A stretch of DNA of 64,000 bases from Dolomedes plantarius (Eukaryota; Arthropoda; Arachnida; Araneae; Dolomedidae), in the NCBI GenBank assembly GCA_907164885.2, contig OU015496.1:110344707-110408706 (forward strand), written 5' to 3'. The position numbers were made by a program, and so were the translations under genes. Below the pieces are notes generated by a model. That model searched no databases and was not told where the DNA came from. It saw only the letters and a list, made by a program, of their open reading frames with translations. Positions 18,834 to 30,257 of this stretch are shown piece by piece (within the stretch, counting starts at the first letter, position 1; each line of letters opens with the position of its first letter).

Positions 18834-21323
18834 AATATCCACTTTATCATGTTTAAAAGATTCACATAAGTTAACTTCACTTTAGAAGTACGCATAAAAT
18901 TATTCAAACAAAGTGAGAATTCCCCAGTAGGGTTATTTTTTCCTTTTAATATTAGAAATAAAAACTAAAATATGATTCAATCTTGATAATTCTTTAAATT
19001 AAATATACATACCATAACAATCCATACTATTAAATCTGCAAGAGAAGGTATCAAATTTGTCTCGCGATGTTAATAGAGAAGATTCTTACATTATCATAAA
19101 TAATACAGACTTTATTATTTTTAGAAGATATTTACATGAGTTCATTTTAGAAGTAATTGAATCAAGGTTTGAATCCTACAGCAGTAAGGGGTATGTGCAA
19201 ACATGAAGACTTTAAATAATACAATTTCCATCTAGAACCTGAAACTTAAAAATATATGTATCAATTTAAGTATCTTTATATAGTTTATGTACAGTTTTGA
19301 ATTTATTTCAAACCATAAGCATTTTTAAAACTTTGAACTTATGTTATAAGTTAAGACGCTTACTAAAATTAAAAACATTTTATAGAGATAAAGACTTGAA
19401 AGATAAAATTTACAAGTTTTAATCCTAAATATTATATCTTATCCAGAAATGTAGACTATTAATATATGATTTTAAACCTTACATGCTTTCAACGATTACC
19501 TAAATTGCGATATAATGTTAAATTCCACAGATTTTAAGATATTTATTTAACCTAAGATGTTTATAAATCCTATCCAAATTGGAATAGTGTTTGCATATCA
19601 TCATAAACAACTAAATATTATCATTTTCACGGGTTTTAAGGTATTTATTCAACATAAGATGTTTATAAATCCTACCTAAATTGGAATAGTGTCTGCATAT
19701 CAACATAGACTGCGTAAACAACCAAATATTAACTTAATTTAAATAAGAGCATATAATTTCCTTTTTGATAACTTAAATATACATATCATACATGTTGCTA
19801 AATTAAAATTCTTGTTATACTTTCGTATAAGATAGTTTTTTTTACATACAAGAACAGAAATAATATAGACTTTATTATGTTTAGAAGATTTGCAGATATT
19901 TAAAGCAGTTCACTTAACTTTAGAAGTAAATGGATCAGAGTTTGAATTCTACTGCAATAGAGGTAGTTTAACTTCACAATTATAATCTAAACAGATAACA
20001 AATCTTTGAAAAAAATATTCTATAAAAAGCAATAAAATATATTATGGAAACTTCAAATTAATTTATGATAGGTTTCATTAAATATTCTGCAAACGCTATG
20101 AAACATTTCGTATAGAAAATAATTACCATTTGATCTTACCTTTAAAATCTATAGTTTATGCACTTAATTCATATAATTTTTTACAAAAACAAGCTTTAAC
20201 TGCATAAGAAAATATTACATTTGTCCCGCACATACATATAAACTTAAAACATATTAAAACTTACTAGTTCCCTTATAAAGGTTTCAAGACTTTAAAAATG
20301 TTTTTACTATGTTTTAAATCTAATCTATAATTTTACATAGATATAACCATTAATAAATTGTTTTACATAGAAAAAAGCATACATCGCACCTAAAATTTTA
20401 GTTTTCTTAACAAAATAACCTGCAAAACTTTCATCGAAACAAATGTTTATTATGTTAAAAAAATCAAACACCTATTGATATTACTTTGAAATATTATGCA
20501 AATAATAACTTTGAATAAGTTTTACATCAGAAATTATTTTCCGACGGTTGTTAAAAAAAATGTATACTATAAGTTTAAAACGCTTCCTAACACTTAAAAT
20601 TTTATCATTCTATAAGGAGTATAATTTCTTTTAAATCATGCATAAACATCTATATATTAACATAATTTACATAATAGCATATGACTTCCTTTTAATAACA
20701 TAAATATACATATCATAAATGTTGCTAAATTAAAATTCATGATATACTTTCGTATAAGATAGTTTTCTACATGCAATTACCAAAATATTTTATCCATACA
20801 GCAACAGAAATAATACAGACTTTATCATGTTTAGAAGATATTTACATGAGTTCATTTTAGAAATAAATTGACCAAGGTTTAAATCTTACAGCGGTAGGGG
20901 TATACGCAGACAATATTTTTATATGAGAACCTACTTACAATAGATCTTAAAATTAAAATAAGTTTTGTTAAGAATAAAACTATGCTGTAGATTTTATAAT
21001 CTAAGCATATACCACATTGTCATAGTTATAATTTTCAAAACTTAATGGTTTAAAATATATTATTATAAAACATATAAAATACTTACGGCATTAGTAGAAA
21101 TATTCTGCATTGGGAAAAAATCTGGAGCTTATAATTAGCCATACTTCTAAAACGAGACCCAATTGAAAAATATACAAGTCACGTTAGTTAATCTTGATTA
21201 TCTGCGGTTAATTTTCCGTTACAGTCACAGTTATCTTCTCAAAATGAATCAATGATAAGATAAATAATTATTTTGCTATCATTTAACGAATCGTTCACGT
21301 TCCTTTTATTTTATTTGTCAAGA

Positions 21324-21342
21324 GTTGCCAAGAGTTGGCAAC
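21324..21342. repeat. Perfect hairpin GTTGCCA-agagt-TGGCAAC, left arm
   Basis: A 7-bp perfect stem with a 5-base loop, near the inner end of the left TIR. The identical hairpin lies in the right arm at 24092-24110. It could be a binding site or structural element. Confidence 0.6.
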
Positions 21343-22085
21343 GATTGTAGAACGACTTTCAAAAATCTAACCCCTAGTGTTTACACAGGAAGTAGATTGT
21401 TATTATCTTATACACGAGAGTATACTGTGGGAAAAGATCAGATAATATGTTTAATCAAAGTTAAACAATTGATACACGTTTTGCTAACCAAAATTTTATT
21501 CGATAGGTTAATTTTCAAATCTGAAACAAGCTTTGCTAACTGCTAATACAGTTTATTAATGTTGTTAATAGAGTTTTTAATAACGAAGTTGTTCGATTAA
21601 TGCTTGCAAAACTGCAACTACTAAGTTGATCGAATATATATTAAATTGTATTAAGTTAAAATTCTAGTTTTCACATGAAAAAACATTATGCAACATAAGT
21701 ATTAAAATTAAGTCTTTGAAATATTCTATAAAAAGTAATGAAATATACTATGGAGACACTTACCCATTGTTGCTAAGCTTGGCATTAATTAATAAAATAA
21801 TTATAAATATCTATTAATAATACTTTGAAATATTCTGTAAAAGGTAACTTAGAATAACTTTTAAACATGATTATTCTATAAAAAATACAATATTATCAGT
21901 AACAGCAGCAGATAGTATATTCAAGATTATTGATGTCTTAAAAATTATTTTATGATATCAAAAAATATTTAATATAATTTAAAGATATATTAATTTTTAA
22001 GATATCAATTATAATTTTTAAGATATCATTTAAATTAAAACACACATAGACATAAAAAATGGAATAATTCATTCTTAAAGCAACC

Positions 22086-22091
22086 TTTATT
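22086..22091 (-). terminator. Poly(A) signal of the central gene
   Basis: AATAAA on the minus strand, 84 bp past the stop codon of the 319-residue gene, at the usual position for a cleavage/polyadenylation signal. Confidence 0.6.
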
Positions 22092-22174
22092 TAACATATC
22101 TAAAAAAATTCTTACAATTCTTGAAGATATTCCTTAGAGTGAAATTTCAAATCATTAGAATAATCCAAAAGTAT

Positions 22175-23134
22175 TTACACTTTAACTATTCCGTTTTCGA
22201 AATAGTATTTAAAATCATCGACGCAAAGATTATTAAAAATTTCAGTATTAATGTATACACATGTACAATATGTATCACATATATTTTTAACAATATCTTG
22301 AATACTTATATGAAAAATTGGTATTTTACCAAGACTTTTATATTTTTCTAAAGCACTGCTTTTTAGACACAAATGCTGATATTGGGAGGGGTGGTTCATA
22401 ATACATCCTTCACATTTAAACAGTTTATGACATACATTGAACAGTTCTTGTTTAACACATCTGAAAAAATTTTCAAGCGCATCATCTACATTACAATGAT
22501 CTTTAAAACAATCGGAGATGGAATCGACAATATTTTCTTGTAGAATGTGAGGCAAAGTACGACATAAAATTGTGTGTTCGACACAGTCTGTAATGTCTGA
22601 AGCATAATGACAAAGTTGTTTTAGTTCATATCTATTCAACTTAATTCCGGAATCTAAGTCATAATTAGCATTTTTCATGCGATACATCCCCTGTAGAATA
22701 CACACTTCCTGATCTATAATAGCGATTATTTCGTTGTTTGAAATACATGAAGTGTCTTTATATTCAGTTGAGATGGTAGGAAGTTTCTTATTAAATTCAA
22801 TCCAGGTATCTCCATGCATTGACACTCCTTTTTCCCTTTGAAGTTTATGTAGGTGACTTTCTTTAAATTTAGTGATGTGGACTGCTGCACCACTGATATG
22901 CATGTGGACAGTTGCAAAAACATTACATCCAAGAATATTACATCCAAGATTGAAATATTTTATCATTGATGGGCCGAAGCAATTAACTTCTTTTTTTCTC
23001 TGTTCAATTTTTAAAACATTTAAGATTCCTTCAGCAAAATTATGCATGCAAAAATCTGTATTTTCATAATTTTGCTCATACCAATCTTTTTCGGGAACAA
23101 GTTGTTCCTTCATTTTTTTAAATGCAGGTTTCAT
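22175..23134 (-). CDS. Cysteine-rich 319-residue protein of unknown function, sole gene of the giant-TIR element
   Basis: I do not recognise this protein. The frame is intact, from an ATG at 23134 preceded two codons upstream by an in-frame TAG, so this is the first possible start of an unspliced message. It has about 20 cysteines in 319 residues, no signal peptide and no obvious membrane segment, suggesting an intracellular protein. The clearest motif is at 241-256, CEGCIMNHPSQYQHLC (C-x2-C-x3-H-x5-H-x-C), which looks zinc-binding. Other cysteine/histidine groups are at 175-191 (LCHYASDITDCVEHTILC) and 286-292 (CDTYCTC). The N-terminal third has a VHMHISGAAVHITKF stretch. No DDE, RNase H, polymerase, ATPase or protease motif is visible. 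It lies in the unique centre between the two TIRs, with GATA motifs upstream and AATAAA downstream. Intactness in such an AT-rich element suggests recent selection or youth. It could be cargo, a regulator or a novel DNA-binding protein. Confidence 0.85.
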   Translation of the reverse strand: MKPAFKKMKEQLVPEKDWYEQNYENTDFCMHNFAEGILNVLKIEQRKKEVNCFGPSMIKYFNLGCNILGCNVFATVHMHISGAAVHITKFKESHLHKLQREKGVSMHGDTWIEFNKKLPTISTEYKDTSCISNNEIIAIIDQEVCILQGMYRMKNANYDLDSGIKLNRYELKQLCHYASDITDCVEHTILCRTLPHILQENIVDSISDCFKDHCNVDDALENFFRCVKQELFNVCHKLFKCEGCIMNHPSQYQHLCLKSSALEKYKSLGKIPIFHISIQDIVKNICDTYCTCVYINTEIFNNLCVDDFKYYFENGIVKV

Positions 23135-23239
23135 AATCTAACAGATAAACAGCACAAGCACTCTAAAACAGCCCTCTCCGATTGAAAATCTAGCAAGCGA
23201 CTGAATTTAAGGTTTTTTTTTTTTGTCGAATGAATCGCT

Positions 23240-23330
23240 ATATCAGATAAGATAAGTTTCTATGACACATAGTTTATTTTATTTCGTCATTAGATAAGAT
23301 TACTAGCAATTTATATTATTCTGATAAGTG
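23240..23330 (-). promoter_or_regulatory. GATA-motif cluster upstream of the central gene
   Basis: Between about 105 and 195 bp upstream of the ATG at 23134 lie AGATAAGATAAG, TTAGATAAGATTA and CTGATAAGTG, giving four WGATAR motifs within 90 bp. Another, ATGATAAGATAA, lies inside each TIR. GATA-factor control is an inference. Confidence 0.4.
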
Positions 23331-24091
23331 TCGGTTGTACAATACAACGTTAAACTTTTAAGTTATCAAAATGTCAAGTGAGAATAAGAACTTAACTATA
23401 ACTTCCACTTCAATGAATCGTAAAATACTGATAGTAGAGGTTGACAGTGTACATTTGAAAATTAGCCTTTGTTGCTTTTTAATCTAAAATTTTATTCTCT
23501 GTTACGTTGTTTTCAATAATCTTGAATATACTATCTGCTGCTGTTACTGATAATATTGTATTTTTTATAGAAAAAGTTATTCTAAGTTACCTTTTACAGA
23601 ATATTTCAAAGTATTATTAATAGATCTTTATAATTATTTTATTAATTAATGCCAAGCTTAGCAACAATGGGTAAGTGTCTCCATAGTATATTTCATTACT
23701 TTTTATAGAATATTTCAAAGACTTAATTTTAATACTTATGTTGCATAATGTTTTTTCATGGGAAAACTAGAATTTTAACTTAATACAATTTAATATATAT
23801 TCGATCAACTTAGTAGTTGCACTTTTGCAAGCATTAATCGAACAACTTCGTTATTAAAAACTCTATTAACAACATTAATAAACTGTATTAGCAGTTAGCA
23901 AAGCTTGTTTCAGATTTGAAAATTAACCTATCGAATAAAGTTTTGGTTAGCAAAACGTGTATCAATTGTTTAATTTTGATTAAACATATTATCTGATCTT
24001 TTCCCACAGTATACTCTCGTGTATAAGATAATAACAATCTACTTCCTGTGTAAACACTAGGGGTTAGATTTTTGAAAGTCGTTCTACAATC

Positions 24092-24110
24092 GTTGCCAAC
24101 TCTTGGCAAC
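24092..24110. repeat. Perfect hairpin, right arm
   Basis: Mirror copy of the hairpin at 21324-21342 (GTTGCCA-actct-TGGCAAC). Confidence 0.6.
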
Positions 24111-26619
24111 TCTTGACAAATAAAATAAAAGGAACGTGAACGATTCGTTAAATGATAGCAAAATAATTATTTATCTTATCATTGATTCATTTTGAGAAGA
24201 TAACTGTGACTGTAACGGAAAATTAACCGCAGATAATCAAGATTAACTAACGTGACTTGTATATTTTTCAATTGGGTCTCGTTTTAGAAGTATGGCTAAT
24301 TATAAGCTCCAGATTTTTTCCCAATGCAGAATATTTCTACTAATGCCGTAAGTATTTTATATGTTTTATAATAATATATTTTAAACCATTAAGTTTTGAA
24401 AATGATAACTATGACAATGTGGTATATGCTTAGATTATAAAATCTACAGCATAGTTTTATTCTTAACAAAACTTATTTTAATTTTAAGATCTATTGTAAG
24501 TAGGTTCTCATATAAAAATATTGTCTGCGTATACCCCTACCGCTGTAAGATTTAAACCTTGGTCAATTTATTTCTAAAATGAACTCATGTAAATATCTTC
24601 TAAACATGATAAAGTCTGTATTATTTCTGTTGCTGTATGGATAAAATATTTTGGTAATTGCATGTAGAAAACTATCTTATACGAAAGTATATCATGAATT
24701 TTAATTTAGCAACATTTATGATATGTATATTTATGTTATTAAAAGGAAGTCATATGCTATTATGTAAATTATGTTAATATATAGATGTTTATGCATGATT
24801 TAAAAGAAATTATACTCCTTATAGAATGATAAAATTTTAAGTGTTAGGAAGCGTTTTAAACTTATAGTATACATTTTTTTTAACAACCGTCGGAAAATAA
24901 TTTCTGATGTAAAACTTATTCAAAGTTATTATTTGCATAATATTTCAAAGTAATATCAATAGGTGTTTGATTTTTTTAACATAATAAACATTTGTTTCGA
25001 TGAAAGTTTTGCAGGTTATTTTGTTAAGAAAACTAAAATTTTAGGTGCGATGTATGCTTTTTTCTATGTAAAACAATTTATTAATGGTTATATCTATGTA
25101 AAATTATAGATTAGATTTAAAACATAATAAAAACATTTTTAAAGTCTTGAAACCTTTATAAGGGAACTAGTAAGTTTTAATATGTTTTAAGTTTATATGT
25201 ATGTGCGGGACAAATGTAATATTTTCTTATGCAGTTAAAGCTTGTTTTTGTAAAAAATTATATGAATTAAGTGCATAAACTATAGATTTTAAAGGTAAGA
25301 TCAAATGGTAATTATTTTCTATACGAAATGTTTCATAGCGTTTGCAGAATATTTAATGAAACCTATCATAAATTAATTTGAAGTTTCCATAATATATTTT
25401 ATTGCTTTTTATAGAATATTTTTTTCAAAGATTTGTTATCTGTTTAGATTATAATTGTGAAGTTAAACTACCTCTATTGCAGTAGAATTCAAACTCTGAT
25501 CCATTTACTTCTAAAGTTAAGTGAACTGCTTTAAATATCTGCAAATCTTCTAAACATAATAAAGTCTATATTATTTCTGTTCTTGTATGTAAAAAAAACT
25601 ATCTTATACGAAAGTATAACAAGAATTTTAATTTAGCAACATGTATGATATGTATATTTAAGTTATCAAAAAGGAAATTATATGCTCTTATTTAAATTAA
25701 GTTAATATTTGGTTGTTTACGCAGTCTATGTTGATATGCAGAAACTATTCCAATTTAGGTAGGATTTATAAACATCTTATGTTGAATAAATACCTTAAAA
25801 CCCGTGAAAATGATAATATTTAGTTGTTTATGATGATATGCAAACACTATTCCAATTTGGATAGGATTTATAAACATCTTAGGTTAAATAAATATCTTAA
25901 AATCTGTGGAATTTAACATTATATCGCAATTTAGGTAATCGTTGAAAGCATGTAAGGTTTAAAATCATATATTAATAGTCTACATTTCTGGATAAGATAT
26001 AATATTTAGGATTAAAACTTGTAAATTTTATCTTTCAAGCCTTTATCTCTATAAAATGTTTTTAATTTTAGTAAGCGTCTTAACTTATAACATAAGTTCA
26101 AAGTTTTAAAAATGCTTATGGTTTGAAATAAATTCAAAACTGTACATAAACTATATAAAGATACTTAAATTGATACATATATTTTTAAGTTTCAGGTTCT
26201 AGATGGAAATTGTATTATTTAAAGTCTTCATGTTTGCACATACTCCTTACTGCTGTAGGATTCAAACCTTGATTCAATTACTTCTAAAATGAACTCATGT
26301 AAATATCTTCTAAAAATAATAAAGTCTGTATTATTTATGATAATGTAAGAATCTTCTCTATTAACATCGCGAGACAAATTTGATACCTTCTCTTGCAGAT
26401 TTAATAGTATGGATTGTTATGGTATGTATATTTAATTTAAAGAATTATCAAGATTGAATCATATTTTAGTTTTTATTTCTAACATTAAAAGGAAAAAATA
26501 ACCCTACTGGGGAATTCTCACTTTGTTTGAATAATTTTATGCGTACTTCTAAAGTGAAGTTAACTTATGTGAATCTTTTAAACATGATAAAGTGGATATT
26601 CATGGTTTACAAGTTTTGT

Positions 26620-27807
26620 TTATTTGTTAAAAGCATTTAAGGTTTAAAAAATACATTTAAAACAGCACATAAACTGTATAAAGATAATCAAATTCACGTA
26701 TACATTTTTAAGTTTCAGGTTCTAGATGGTAATTGTATAATTTAAAGTCTTCAAGTTATGTTTAAATGGGTTTAAAGATAACAAAGTCATTTTATGTTTA
26801 AACCCTATCAAAAGTCTATCTCTATAAAATGTTTTTTAATTTTAGTATGACATTTTAGTATATGCATTAGAAGAAAGCATACGCTTTAGTCGAAGTAAGA
26901 TATAGGTTTTAGATTTCTCAATGCATTAAGCACGCCTTTACTTTATGGTTTTCAAGTTTTTTTTATATGTTAAAAGCATTTAAGGTTTAAAAAATACATT
27001 TAAAACAGTACATAAACTGTATAAAGATAATCAAATTGACGCATACATTTTTAAGTTTCAGGTTCTAGATGGTATTTGTATAATTTAAAGTCTTCAAGTT
27101 ATGTTTAAATGGGTTTAAAGATAACAAAGTCATTTTATTTTTAAACCCTATCAAAAGTCTATCTCTATAAAATGTTTTTTAATTTTAGTATGACATTTTA
27201 GTATATGCATTAGAAGAAAGCATACGCTTTAGTCGAAGTAAGATATAGGTTTTAGATTTCTCAATGCATTAAGCACGCCTTTACTTTATGGTTTTCAAGT
27301 TTTGTTTATATGTTAAAAGCATTTAAGGTTTAAAAAATACATTTAAAACAGTACATAAACTGTATAAAGATAATCAAATTGACGCATACATTTTTAAGTT
27401 TCAGGTTCTAGATGGTATTTGTATAATTTAAAGTCTTCAAGTTATGTTTAAATGGGTTTAAAGATAACAAAGTCATTTTATGTTTAAACCCTATCAAAAG
27501 TCTATCTCTATAAAATGTTTTTTAATTTTAGTATGACATTTTAGTATATGCATTAGAAGAAAGCATACGCTTTAGTCGAAGTAAGATATAGGTTTTAGAT
27601 TTCTCAATGTATTAAGCACGCCTTTACTTTATGGTTTTCAAGTTTTGTTTATCTGTTAAAAGCATTTAAGGTTTAAAAAATACATTTAAAACAGTACATA
27701 AACTGTATAAAGATAATCAAATTGACGCATACATTTCTAAGTTTCAGGTTCTAGATGGTAATTGTATAATTTAAAGTCTTCAAGTTATGTTTAAATGGGT
27801 TTAAAGA
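26620..27807. repeat. 343-bp tandem repeat, right arm (about 3.5 units)
   Basis: The unit boundary (GGGTTTAAAGA) ends at 26777, 27121, 27464 and 27807, a period of 343-344 bp. One more unit than the left arm. Confidence 0.9.
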
Positions 27808-28154
27808 TACATCTAAATTATATTACACTTGAAATTGATATTAGCATGAAAATTAAAGATATTTTAAATTTAACAGCTGTTCTGAATAATTTTATGCGTA
27901 AAAATATCCTTGTTAATATCTTCTCTTATAGATTTAATGTTAAAAGGTTTGTAAATACTCCTTTTTATAGAATATTTTTTCAAATATTATTTATAAATTA
28001 GATATGTCTTTAAAGTAATAATAAGTAATTATAATTATTTTTTACTAATTACTACTGTCGTTAAAAAAATAGTAAGTTAATAATATATTTTAATTTAGAA
28101 TTTAAACTAAAATAAAACCTTTTACAAAATTAAATTTTAAATGTAGTTGTAATT

Positions 28155-28735
28155 TTTACCAATAGATGGCGCCTGCAGCGTAAAAATGTCTAAAGAATAA
28201 TTTCAAAAGTTAAATTTAATCACTAGATGTTGCTAACGGCGTAAAATCGTTTTACAATCTTAAATATTTAAAGTTCTAGTTTAGTTCAAGTTTTTTCCGC
28301 TAGGGGGCGCTTAGTATGTATTATATTAAAATAATAATAAATTAATTAATTAACTAATTCAAATAATATACCGCAGAATCCCCTATCATATTTCTCAAGT
28401 TCCCTTTAAAATATTCACTCTTTAAATACCTTATAATACCGTATAATGACAACCTTCGACAGCCCAGTGGTTATCTCACTGGACTTGAGACCTGCTGGAC
28501 CAGAGTTCGATCCCCGCTCAGGACAAACTTTTAAAAATATATATCTTCTGTAAAATTAAATGTAAAATTCAGTTGTGATTTTTATAAAATAGATGGCAGC
28601 ACTGAAAATATAGATCCGTAACCTTATACGTAATTTAGTTCCATATTTGACCTATAGGTGGCGCTCCCCGGAGCACATACTCTCTTCAAGATTCTGCTGT
28701 ACTACAAGGTTCCAGGTTTTCCCGCAAGGGGGCGC
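28155..28735. promoter_or_regulatory. Cluster of CTCF-like motifs in the right TIR
   Basis: Mirror of 17041-17619, now on the plus strand: CCAATAGATGGCGCC, CACTAGATGTTGC, CCGCTAGGGGGCGC, AATAGATGGCAGC, CCTATAGGTGGCGCTC and CCGCAAGGGGGCGCTA. Because the arms are inverted, the two clusters point in opposite directions, outward from the element. Confidence 0.45.
28458..28524 (+). other. tRNA-like module in the right TIR
   Basis: Plus-strand mirror of 17254-17320 with the same A-box-like and B-box-like segments; transcription would run outward from the element. Confidence 0.5.
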
Positions 28736-28865
28736 TAAGATTATTACCTTCTCCTGATTGACTCAAAAACGCCGCCAGGGAGCGGTGACGTCATCAAGAG
28801 ACCACGCCTCCTTTGCATCGTGCACCGCAACCGCATTGTTGGTGAACTCTCATTTTCTATCTACT

Positions 28866-28990
28866 TTGGTCCGACCGTTGGATTTTAGTTGGCCCAACAG
28901 TCAATTTTGCAGATCAGCCAACGTTAGATTTAATTGGGTCCACAATCCATTTTGCATCCCAGCCAACTATCAACATTTAGTTAATCAAAC
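28866..28990 (+). repeat. GTTGGCCCAAC minisatellite, right of the giant-TIR element
   Basis: Resumes at TTGGTCCGACCGTTGG and continues TTTTAGTTGGCCCAACAG, in the same orientation as the left flank. Joining the flanks through one TTGGTC gives a normal monomer. Confidence 0.75.
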
Positions 28991-29914
28991 TATATCACTC
29001 TCAGGGGCTTGAATTTATCCCCTTTTTTTAGCAAACTGTTTACAAAAGAGATTTCCTTTTATGTAAACAGTTTACTTTGTACTACTTGATATCATTCACA
29101 GTATTTAGTCATTAAAATTTTCTATAAAAACAGCATGCTCAAAAATGCTTTTCCTATAATTTATTTGAAAACTACAAAATCGACTCCGTTTTATGAATTA
29201 AAAATTTTTTTATGTCAAAATTTTCAGTATACAAAAAATGACAGTTAAAAATTTTCCTGAACACTTTTTCGTTATAATCAAAAGAGTAAAATCAAACATT
29301 CACACTGAAAATACTTGAAATTTATTTTTTAGTAAAGTTTTCTTAATTTAATTATTTACTTTGATTTTTTTTCTCCTGAAATTTCACAGTTTATCATTTG
29401 ATTAAGTCTTTAGATCTTACTTAAATGAAATACATTGCCCGGTATTCTATTTTTAACAACATTCTATAAAACTGCAAGAAAAAATTCTGGACTTACCTGA
29501 TTTACTTCTTAAAAACAGCATTATTTCTAAAGCATGTTACTATAATTATAACAAATACCATCATTAAGACAACAAAAAATTATTTATACACATTTTTTAT
29601 TCAATTTAATGTTAAGATGGTTGATATTTAATACAGATAGTCTTCTTATTTCTCCTTCTCCTCTCCGGTCTTTAGCAAAGCAAAACCATTGTTTTATTAT
29701 GACCTCTCTAAGACTTATCCATCATCAACTCAGATTCGTATGGTCCATTTCAACGAATGCTGTCAACATAAAAATAAATTATCATTAATAAAATGGCTAT
29801 ATTAGCATTAAACAATCGTGCAAAGAAGCCTAATTGAGAGAGTTATTTAATTTTGTAGAATAAATTAGCTCTCAACGAATGCTAACTCTTACCTCGCCAA
29901 CTTCTGATCCATTT
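28991..29914. other. AT-rich stretch with no recognised gene
   Basis: No coding frame of note. A stem-forming pair, CTGTTTACA and TGTAAACAG, lies at about 29035-29068 with a 17-base spacer. The rest is AT-rich with no assignable feature. Confidence 0.6.
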
Positions 29915-30257
29915 TACAGGTAGCCCTCCTACAGACAACACGATATCTTACAACACGGTTTCGCTCTAACACGATAGGATAAATTGCGAGAACCCTCGTA
30001 TAACACTGCAACCTGTAATACGGTTTCACTCTAACACGATAAAAAAAACTCCAAACTTTTCTACAACACTGTACTTATACAGCACTAAATAATAGGATTT
30101 TTGTTTAACACATTTAAAAACTAAATTACCTTAAAACAATGACGGGAAGGAATAATGAACTGTACTGGTTTTACATGAAAATGTACAAACAAATTATAAT
30201 TTATTCATTTATAATTCTATTCCGATGTCATAGCGGAAAGCGTCGTGCACAAACTTA

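Larger units (their letters stand above)
16913..21933 (+). repeat. Left TIR of the giant element (5,021 bp)
   Basis: Reverse-complementary to 23513-28865. The outer 130 bp are GC-rich (CGGTTGCGGTGCACGG, TGACGTCACCGCTCCC); the rest is AT-rich. From the outside inward it holds CTCF-like motifs, a tRNA-like module, the 343-bp tandem repeats, three dispersed copies of a ~110-bp module (about 19085-19200, 19855-19970, 20805-20915) and a short hairpin at 21324. Open frames of 68-73 codons occur in both arms but show no family and are probably incidental. Confidence 0.92.
16913..28865. mobile_element. Giant-TIR element, 11,953 bp, with a single gene
   Basis: The element begins AGTAGATAGAAAATGAGAG and ends with the reverse complement. 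A perfect 6-bp TSD TTGGTC flanks it (16907-16912, 28866-28871). The arms are 5,021 and 5,353 bp and, in stretches compared by eye, about 99% identical; the length difference is mainly one extra 343-bp tandem unit on the right. The 1.58-kb centre (21934-23512) holds one intact gene on the minus strand. A 6-bp TSD and AG-type ends are known for Maverick/Polinton elements, but those have TIRs of a few hundred bp and encode polymerase B, integrase, ATPase and capsid, none of which is here. It may be a non-autonomous derivative mobilised in trans, or a different element type. The interior is strongly AT-rich. Confidence 0.9.
23513..28865 (-). repeat. Right TIR of the giant element (5,353 bp)
   Basis: Reverse complement of 16913-21933, with an extra 343-bp unit and small indels (for example the left arm has about 14 extra bases near 21870). 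In the outer 330 bp only four differences are seen by eye, all transitions. Confidence 0.92.

Noticed and set aside
21324..21546. A 73-codon frame present in both giant TIRs
   Set aside because: It starts at a TTG inside the hairpin, has no motif, and is preserved only because the arms are near-identical; no independent sign of coding.
16913..28865. Complete Maverick/Polinton or integrated DNA virus
   Set aside because: Ends and TSD fit, but no polymerase, integrase, ATPase, protease or capsid sequence exists anywhere between the ends.
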